Origin: Sideroxydans sp.
GTDB lineage: Bacteria; Pseudomonadota; Gammaproteobacteria; Burkholderiales; Gallionellaceae
Direction: 5' to 3'
Assembly: GCA_024636935.1 (NCBI GenBank)
Contig: JAGXGC010000026.1
Location: 1 to 64,000, forward strand
Length of the DNA: 64,000 nucleotides
The notes under the pieces are model-generated. The model had not been told where the DNA came from, ran no database searches, and saw only the letters and a list, made by a program, of their open reading frames with translations. Shown here piece after piece: positions 57,938-64,000 of the stretch (positions are counted from its first letter, which is position 1; each line of letters starts with the position of its first letter). Both the position numbers and the translations under genes were made by a program.

Positions 57938-60751
57938 ATGAGCCATTCCATCCCCTCTGAGTCCACAAATTATTCAGGCATCGCTCGTGCGCTGACTTGG
58001 CGCTACTCGATTGCCCTGACGCTGGTGGCGACGCTGTCTACAGCGGCTTGGATAAGCCTTGATCTGGTTATCACGGAACAGCAGAGCACGGCAGCCGTGG
58101 TCAACGTCAGCGGACGCCAGCGCATGCTGAGCCAGCGCACCGCGTTGTTCTCCAACCTGCTGGCAGATGCGCGCAGGAACGAGCGAGCGGCCTTCCGTAC
58201 CAAGTTGCAGGAAGCGGTAGATCTGATGGACGTCTCACATCAAGGGCTTACCTTGGGCAACGAGGCCATGGGGCTGCCCGGCAGCATGTCTCCAGCCATG
58301 CGCGCCATGTACTACGATGGCCCTGATGCGCTCGACACTCAGGTAAAAACCTATATACGAACCGTGCGCGACCTGTTGCAACTGGACGACAGTGCATTGC
58401 GGCACGACCACCCCTTGTTGCAGTACATCACCGCTACGGCACCTGGACCGCTGGTCACCTCACTCGATCGCATGGTGCTCCAATATCAGCTGGAGGGAGA
58501 GGCTTCGGTCGCCAGCCTGCAGAAGGCAGAAAGTGCCTTCTGGTTGATAACTTTGCTGCTGCTGGCACTGGAAGCCGCACTGATATTCCATCCCTTCGTA
58601 CGACACGTGCGCACCATCATCAGGAAGCTGCAAAGTGTGAGCGAAGAACTCCGCTCGCATCGCGAGAACTTGGAACACTTGGTCAGGCAGCGCACCGCCG
58701 ACCTGCAACAACGCAGCAACGAACTGACGGAGAGCGAACACCGCTACCGCACACTGGTGGAACATTCGCCACTGTGCATCCACGAGCTGGATATGGCGGG
58801 TCGCCTGCTATCCATGAACTTGGCAGGTCTATCCATGATGGGGCTGGACAAGGAAAGTGAGATAAGCGGCAAGCCTTATCTGGATGCCGTCAGCGCAAAA
58901 GAATTCGATCGCATCCAGATGCTCATGCAGCAGGCCTTCGATGGCCAAGCCGCCCATTTCGAATTCACCGCTGCCGGCGAGAGCGCGCGCACTTTCAAGT
59001 CCTGCTTCATCCCCATCCGCGATAGCGACGGCAATGTGTGCAAACTCATGGGTCTGACGGAAGACATCACCGACCGCAAGCGATTCGAGGACGAGCTGCG
59101 CATCAATGCCAGCGTGTTCGACAAGAGCCAAGAGGCCATCCTGATCAGCGATGCGCGCAACGACATCATTGACGTCAACCCTGCCTTCCTGCAGATCACC
59201 GGTTACAGCCGTGAAGAGGTACTGGGCAAGAATCCGAGATTGCTCAGTTCAGGGCGCCACCCTCCGGATTTCTACGCCGCGATGTGGCAGTCCATCAAGA
59301 CCGAAAAAGGCTGGCGCGGCGAGATATGGAATCGGCGCAAGTCGGGCGATATCTATGCTGAGCTGCTTTCCATCTCCGCTATCTGCGACGAAGAAGACAG
59401 GGTGCAACGCTACGTCGGCGTATTCTCCGACATCAGCCATCTGAAGGAACACGAAGCAGAACTGAGCCGCATCGCGCACTACGACGCACTGACCGGCATC
59501 CCCAACCGTGTGTTGCTGGCCGACCGCATGAAACAAGCTATCGCGCAGACCGCACGCGAGCAGAACATGGTTGCGGTGTGCTATCTAGACCTCGACGGTT
59601 TCAAAGCCATCAACGACTCACTGGGGCACGAAGCGGGCGACCAAGTGCTGGTGGAGATCGCTGCGCGTATCAACCGCACCCTGCGCGGTGGCGATACCGT
59701 GTCCCGTCTGGGCGGCGACGAATTCGTGGTGGTGCTGCTTGGACTGGAGAGGGGTGAAGAATGCGTGACGACGCTGGAACGCCTGCTGCTAGCCATAGCA
59801 GAACCTATGCATATCAAGGATCAAGCGCTGACACTGAGCACCAGCATCGGCGTCAGCATCTATCCGCTGGACGACGAAGATCCGGACACACTCCTTCGCC
59901 ATGCCGACCAAGCTATGTACGTGGCCAAACAATCTGGTAAGAACCGCTTTCACATCTACGACCCCGCTCTGGATTTGCGCACCCGTAGCAAGCAAGCGTT
60001 CCTCAGCACCATCCGCGATGCGCTGGATGCACAGCAGTTCGAGCTTCACTACCAGCCAAAGATTGACCTGCACACGCGGCAAATGTCCGGTGTCGAGGCG
60101 CTGATACGCTGGCACCATCCGCAACGCGGCCTGCTACTCCCGGGTGAGTTCCTGCGCCCCATCGAAAATAGCGAGCTCGATATCAAGATCGGTGACTGGG
60201 TGATTGCCAGCGCGCTGACACAGCTCGAGCACTGGCGACAGGACGGCCTAGATATCGAGGTCAGCATCAACATCTCGGCCCACCATCTGGAATCACGCGG
60301 TTTCGCAGACAAACTCAGGCAGCAACTGGCGCGCCACCCCGACCTGCCGCAGGGCAGGCTGCAACTCGAGGTGCTGGAGACAACGGCGTTGAACGATATA
60401 GCCATCGTGCGAGATGTGATCGAAGCCTGCCGCATGTTCGGTGTGCGTTTCGCGCTGGACGATTTCGGTACGGGTTATTCGTCTTTGTCCTACCTGAGCG
60501 GACTGCCGGTGGATGTACTGAAGATCGACCAATCCTTCGTGCGAGATATGCTGGATGACAAGGGTGACATGGCGATCGTGCAAGGTATCATCGGCTTGGC
60601 TCATGCTTTCGGCCAACAGATAGTCGCCGAGGGCATAGAGACTGCTGCGCACTATCAGGCTCTGCTCGACATGGGCTGCAGCCACGGTCAGGGCTATCTG
60701 ATCGCACGGCCAATGCCGGCCGATGAATTGCGCAATTGGCATTTCGACTGA
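57938..60751 (+). CDS. PilJ-type sensor with PAS-GGDEF-EAL
   Basis: 937 residues. A membrane helix (about 24-45) and the PilJ/NarX-type start [20 protein letters not shown] are followed by a periplasmic four-helix region to about 198, a second helix (about 200-218) and a coiled coil (225-262). Two PAS domains (about 265-375, 385-500) lead to GGDEF (510-665) and EAL (675-930). GGDEF is intact with an RGGD inhibition site; EAL is VEALIRW with [17 protein letters not shown] and EGIE. Either activity is possible. The HDOD gene follows in the same direction. Confidence 0.9.
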   Translation: MSHSIPSESTNYSGIARALTWRYSIALTLVATLSTAAWISLDLVITEQQSTAAVVNVSGRQRMLSQRTALFSNLLADARRNERAAFRTKLQEAVDLMDVSHQGLTLGNEAMGLPGSMSPAMRAMYYDGPDALDTQVKTYIRTVRDLLQLDDSALRHDHPLLQYITATAPGPLVTSLDRMVLQYQLEGEASVASLQKAESAFWLITLLLLALEAALIFHPFVRHVRTIIRKLQSVSEELRSHRENLEHLVRQRTADLQQRSNELTESEHRYRTLVEHSPLCIHELDMAGRLLSMNLAGLSMMGLDKESEISGKPYLDAVSAKEFDRIQMLMQQAFDGQAAHFEFTAAGESARTFKSCFIPIRDSDGNVCKLMGLTEDITDRKRFEDELRINASVFDKSQEAILISDARNDIIDVNPAFLQITGYSREEVLGKNPRLLSSGRHPPDFYAAMWQSIKTEKGWRGEIWNRRKSGDIYAELLSISAICDEEDRVQRYVGVFSDISHLKEHEAELSRIAHYDALTGIPNRVLLADRMKQAIAQTAREQNMVAVCYLDLDGFKAINDSLGHEAGDQVLVEIAARINRTLRGGDTVSRLGGDEFVVVLLGLERGEECVTTLERLLLAIAEPMHIKDQALTLSTSIGVSIYPLDDEDPDTLLRHADQAMYVAKQSGKNRFHIYDPALDLRTRSKQAFLSTIRDALDAQQFELHYQPKIDLHTRQMSGVEALIRWHHPQRGLLLPGEFLRPIENSELDIKIGDWVIASALTQLEHWRQDGLDIEVSINISAHHLESRGFADKLRQQLARHPDLPQGRLQLEVLETTALNDIAIVRDVIEACRMFGVRFALDDFGTGYSSLSYLSGLPVDVLKIDQSFVRDMLDDKGDMAIVQGIIGLAHAFGQQIVAEGIETAAHYQALLDMGCSHGQGYLIARPMPADELRNWHFD

Positions 60752-60815
60752 TGCATACCGCCATGTACACATTTCATACCGCATGCCGCGCACAGTGCCA
60801 ACTGTTCGCCACCTT

Positions 60816-60822
60816 AGGAGAG
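60816..60822 (+). promoter_or_regulatory. Ribosome-binding site that fixes the TTG start of the HDOD gene
   Basis: AGGAGAG five bases before the TTG at 60828. No comparable site precedes the upstream ATG at 60723, which lies inside the previous gene. Confidence 0.65.
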
Positions 60823-60827
60823 ATCGC

Positions 60828-61688
60828 TTGAACGCAGCTACCGAACTACATCAGGCGCTGGAACGTATCGGTTCGCTGCCGCCCGTCCCGCTGGTTGCGC
60901 AGCGCATCTTGTCGCTAAAGATCAACTCCGACCAGAGCGATCGGGCACTGCTGCAATTGATCGAGCAGGACCCTCCCATCTTGGCCAGAGTGATTGGACT
61001 TGCCAACTCGCCGCTGTATGGCACCAACCGCAAAATCCTCACCCTGCATGATGCGACAGCGATACTCGGCAGCAAGCGCATCAAGATGATCGCCCTAAGC
61101 TTCGCCATGATGTCGTCCATGTCGCGCAAATCTGCCGGCCATCTGGATATCAACAAGTTATGGCAACACAGCCTGTCGGTCGCACTCACCATGGACACAC
61201 TGGCCCGGATGATGCCGAGTGACCGCCGTCCGACTGAGGATGAGATCTACCTAGCCGGCCTGTTGCACGACATCGGGTTCATGGTGCTGGACTATCTTGA
61301 TCCCGACCTCAGCGATCGCTTCCACGCACGCCTCTCCTCCGAACCGGGCTGCACCATGGAGGCACTCGAAACCGGGATGCTGGAGATCAGCCACGGCGAG
61401 TTGGGTGCTGAACTGGCGCACCACTGGAACCTACCAAAAAGCATCGCCACCGTGCTTCGCTATCACCACACCCCCAACGATCCATCTGCCGCCGATGGAC
61501 AACCACTGGTCAGCATGGCCGGTCTGGCAGAGAAACTGCTGCCCACCTTCGGCATCATGGAACCAGTCGTGCCAGAGATCGATAGTGAAACCTGGCTGAC
61601 ACTAGGTATCGATCCGACCAAGGCAGAAGAGATCAAAGCACTGGTGCAGGCGCGTACAGGGAACTTAACGGTCGAGCCGCCCCTCTGA
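60828..61688 (+). CDS. HDOD-domain protein
   Basis: 286 residues from a TTG with AGGAGAG five bases before it. The longer frame to 60723 overlaps the previous gene. The HDOD core is at about 15-215: LPPVPLVAQRILSLKIN, LIEQDPPILARVIGLANSPLYG and a helical HD-like half with AGLLHDIGFMVLDYL. HDOD proteins lack the full HD metal site and act as signalling or regulatory scaffolds; they often sit beside c-di-GMP genes, as here. Confidence 0.88.
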   Translation: MNAATELHQALERIGSLPPVPLVAQRILSLKINSDQSDRALLQLIEQDPPILARVIGLANSPLYGTNRKILTLHDATAILGSKRIKMIALSFAMMSSMSRKSAGHLDINKLWQHSLSVALTMDTLARMMPSDRRPTEDEIYLAGLLHDIGFMVLDYLDPDLSDRFHARLSSEPGCTMEALETGMLEISHGELGAELAHHWNLPKSIATVLRYHHTPNDPSAADGQPLVSMAGLAEKLLPTFGIMEPVVPEIDSETWLTLGIDPTKAEEIKALVQARTGNLTVEPPL

Positions 61689-61717
61689 CCCACCTCACGC
61701 ACACTTACCTTGCCCAT

Positions 61718-62551
61718 ATGATGTCTCTCATCCTCAAACTTTGCCTGCTGCTACTTGCCACCCCTTTAGTTGCTCATGCCAGCCTGCCGCAGGCGTCTAA
61801 TGTGCCCGGTGGAGTCGCACTCATTCCATTGGGTACAGTCATCGATAATGCGCAACCGAAAGCATGGATGGGCGAGCAACCCATCCTCGTGACAGCCGAT
61901 AAAGGCAAGTGGTTCGCAGTGGTCGGCCTTCCGTTGGACATGAAGCCCGGCTTGCATACACTGCGCGCCAAGTTGAATGAAGAATCGATGTCGATCGCAT
62001 TCAAGGTCACATCAAAAAAATATCCCGAGCAACACATCACCCTGAAAGACAAGGGCAAGGTGCAACTCTCAGATGAAGACCTGAAACGGGCTGTAGGTGA
62101 GATCGCACTTATCAAAAAACTCAAGCAGCACTGGCAGCCCAGTGCTGACACTGACCCCGCTTTCATCCTGCCCGCGAAAGGCCGGCTGTCAGGGAAATTT
62201 GGATCGCGCCGTGTCTTCAACGGACAACCACGTGCACCGCATGCTGGCATCGATGTCGCGGTAGGCACTGGCACACAGGTCGTCGCCAGCTCCCATGCCA
62301 AGGTGCTCGCAGTCGGCGACTATTTCTTCAACGGCAAGACAGTGTTTCTCGATCACGGTAATGGCCTCATCACCATGTACTGTCATTTGGATCGCATCGA
62401 CGTCAACGAAAACGAGACGGTTAGCAAAGGTCAGCAGATTGCCCTGTCCGGCAAGACGGGACGCGCCACCGGCCCGCATCTGCACTGGAGCGTCATCCTC
62501 AACGGTGCGATGGTGAACCCAAAACTGTTCCTCACACACCAAGCGAAGTGA
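61718..62551 (+). CDS. M23-family (LytM) peptidase
   Basis: 277 residues. A signal peptide (about 1-22, ending AHA) is followed by a beta-rich N-terminal domain and an M23 domain from about 150 with the zinc ligands in RAPHAGIDVAVG (His, Asp) and TGPHLHW (His). All ligands are present, so it should cut peptidoglycan cross-links in the periplasm. It overlaps the next gene by four bases. Confidence 0.9.
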   Translation: MMSLILKLCLLLLATPLVAHASLPQASNVPGGVALIPLGTVIDNAQPKAWMGEQPILVTADKGKWFAVVGLPLDMKPGLHTLRAKLNEESMSIAFKVTSKKYPEQHITLKDKGKVQLSDEDLKRAVGEIALIKKLKQHWQPSADTDPAFILPAKGRLSGKFGSRRVFNGQPRAPHAGIDVAVGTGTQVVASSHAKVLAVGDYFFNGKTVFLDHGNGLITMYCHLDRIDVNENETVSKGQQIALSGKTGRATGPHLHWSVILNGAMVNPKLFLTHQAK

Positions 62552-63084
62552 AACACGGCACCTCCCTGCCCTACCTCACCGGCTATCCCGCGCCGCTGAT
62601 TGAGCAGGTGCGGCAACTGATCGCACAAGACAAAGTCGCCGACCTGCTGCGCAATAAATATCCCGACTCGCACGACGTACGGACCGACAAAGCGTTGTAC
62701 GACTACGTACTGCAACTCAAGAACGAATACCTGCGCAACGCCGGCCAACTGAGCAAAGTGATGTTCGATAGCAAGCTGCACGTGCTGCGTAATGCACTCG
62801 GCACCCACACCACCATCTCGCGCGTACAAGGTCTGAACCTCAAAGCAAAAAAAGAGATACGCGTGGCGACGCTATTCAAAGACACCCCGCCCGAGTTCCT
62901 GCGCATGATCGTAGTGCACGAACTGGCACATATGAAACAACGCGAGCACGACAAAGCGTTCTACAAGCTATGCATGCACTTGGAGCCAACCTATGGGCAA
63001 CTTGAGTTCGATCTCAGGGTGTATCTGACTTATCGGGATGCGGGTGGTGCGAGGTTATGGGGCGGGGTTGATACAAACTTGTAA
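62548..63084 (+). CDS. YgjP-type metallopeptidase-domain protein
   Basis: 178 residues from a GTG overlapping the previous stop (GTGA). Zinc motif HELAHMKQREHDKAFYK at about 129-145 and the YgjP-like beta region RVATLFKDTPPEFLRMIVVHELA fit the DUF45/M48-related family. No signal peptide, so it is cytoplasmic. The substrate is unknown. Confidence 0.82.
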   Translation: MKHGTSLPYLTGYPAPLIEQVRQLIAQDKVADLLRNKYPDSHDVRTDKALYDYVLQLKNEYLRNAGQLSKVMFDSKLHVLRNALGTHTTISRVQGLNLKAKKEIRVATLFKDTPPEFLRMIVVHELAHMKQREHDKAFYKLCMHLEPTYGQLEFDLRVYLTYRDAGGARLWGGVDTNL

Positions 63085-63311
63085 TACCTAAAGTATTTCC
63101 CGAAAGCGGACTAAAGTGACTGTTGAATCTAACCCGAAGCCGTCACTGAATAATGCAAATTCGTTGCCGCGGTAGCGGCCGCTCTCTAAGCTCGATGAGC
63201 GAGAAAAAATAGCCGGCCTGGCTATGAATAGGCGAGCAATCTTGACTCTAATTAACGGAGTCAACTTCTATTGAAAAATTAGACTAGGTTGCATCGGACT
63301 TATAAATGCAA
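63085..63311. other. Intergenic region with several hairpins
   Basis: Three small inverted repeats: TAGCC-N5-GGCTA (63210-63224), TTGACTC-N9-GAGTCAA (63242-63264) and TTGCAT-N11-ATGCAA (about 63289-63311). None has a clear T-run. They lie between two convergent genes and may be transcript ends. Confidence 0.35.
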
Positions 63312-64000
63312 TTAATCTGGAATTTCAAACCCCTTTTCCCTGAATAATTTCAGGCAAACATCGACCACATTCATGTCATAGGCCGTGCCGCGACCTTGTT
63401 CGATCTCAGCCAGAGCTTTTTCAATACCAAGCCCCGCACGATAAGGTCGGTGCGATGACATCGCCTCGACGGTGTCAGCTACAGCCATGATCCTCGCTTC
63501 GATCAAGATGCTGTCACCCTTAAGCTGTTGCGGATAGCCAGAGCCATCCATGCGCTCATGATGTTGCAATGCGACTTCGGCAATAGGCCATGGAAAGCTC
63601 ACGCGATTGAGAACTTCATAACCCGATTGGGCATGCTCCTTGATCAGGTTGTATTCGTTTTCAGTTAGCTTTCCTGGCTTGGATAGAATTTCGGCAGGAA
63701 CCTTTATTTTCCCCACGTCATGAAGATAACCCGCCACACGCATGCCTTCTTGCCGGTTCTTATCAAATCCAAGATCTATACAGATGGCTACTGCTATTTC
63801 AGCGACGCGTCGCTCGTGGCCGGCAGTGTAGGGGTCGCGCATTTCACTTAAGACCATCGCAACGCGTACTGTATTCATTAAGGCGTCATGCAGTTCTTCG
63901 TTGATTATCACCAACTCTGCGGCACGCTTTTCCTTCTCATTATTCTGAAAGGCAAGTTCCTTGTTGGCTAAGACCAACTCTGCGGCACGTTTTTCCTTCT
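63312..64000 (-). CDS. HD-GYP phosphodiesterase, C-terminal part (cut by window edge)
   Basis: The frame stays open to base 64000 with no start in view, so at least 229 residues are present and the gene goes on. The visible N-terminal side is a coiled coil with a repeated unit (KEKRAAEL...NKELAFQNNE, then KEKRAAEL...INEEL). An HD-GYP domain follows with AGHERRVAEI, HDVGKIKVP and HHERMDGSGYP. It should break c-di-GMP. Sensor domains lie outside the window. Confidence 0.9.
   Translation of the reverse strand, partial: KEKRAAELVLANKELAFQNNEKEKRAAELVIINEELHDALMNTVRVAMVLSEMRDPYTAGHERRVAEIAVAICIDLGFDKNRQEGMRVAGYLHDVGKIKVPAEILSKPGKLTENEYNLIKEHAQSGYEVLNRVSFPWPIAEVALQHHERMDGSGYPQQLKGDSILIEARIMAVADTVEAMSSHRPYRAGLGIEKALAEIEQGRGTAYDMNVVDVCLKLFREKGFEIPD

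Overview
The window looks like chromosomal DNA of a free-living betaproteobacterium, probably in or near the Gallionellaceae (Sideroxydans/Gallionella type). The genus-level guess is inference. It rests on the housekeeping genes, conserved runs such as alaA-hom-thrC, ispD-ispF-tsaB-rimI-udg and MoxR-DUF58-transglutaminase, a class II (B12) ribonucleotide reductase, and very many c-di-GMP signalling genes. Coding density is high; no gap exceeds about 250 bp. I saw no tRNA, rRNA, CRISPR array or prophage. The only mobile DNA is the end of an IS3-family element cut by the left edge, and an intein.

Layout. 1-2.9 kb: IS3-family end, a small unknown gene, an S24-like protein, an RlmN-like radical SAM methylase and a membrane CZB protein. 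3.1-10.8 kb: antiporter with a cyclic-nucleotide-binding-type tail, clpB with a clear sigma-32 promoter, nadC, trxC and a small lipoprotein. 10.9-17.7 kb: a two-partner secretion operon (TpsA with extended signal peptide, TpsB, tandem-FecR protein). 17.9-23.4 kb: AEC transporter, PilZ protein, alaA-hom-thrC. 23.5-28.2 kb: Mth938-like protein, MoxR-DUF58-transglutaminase operon, queD. 28.2-43.4 kb: a 15-kb minus-strand run holding three GGDEF-containing genes, an orphan substrate-binding lipoprotein, udg-rimI-tsaB-ispF-ispD and a haem-c HD-GYP protein. 43.5-49.5 kb: mfd, rlmF, serB and a beta-barrel protein. 49.5-64 kb: a diguanylate cyclase, a PBP-PAS-GGDEF-EAL-BLUF fusion, intein-bearing nrdJ, a PilJ-type GGDEF-EAL protein, an HDOD protein, an M23 peptidase, a YgjP-type metallopeptidase and a truncated HD-GYP gene.

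How it fits together. Eight genes encode c-di-GMP synthesis, breakdown or binding, with an HDOD protein beside two of them. Their inputs differ: phosphorylation (REC), periplasmic ligands (Cache, PilJ, possibly a partner binding protein), haem c, blue light (BLUF) and a cytoplasmic amide/branched-chain-type binding domain. Plausible outputs are the PilZ protein and the TpsA surface protein, but that link is inference. The most unusual gene is the 1111-residue fusion at 50321-53656, which joins a signal-peptide-less periplasmic-binding-protein fold to a c-di-GMP enzyme pair and a C-terminal BLUF photoreceptor.
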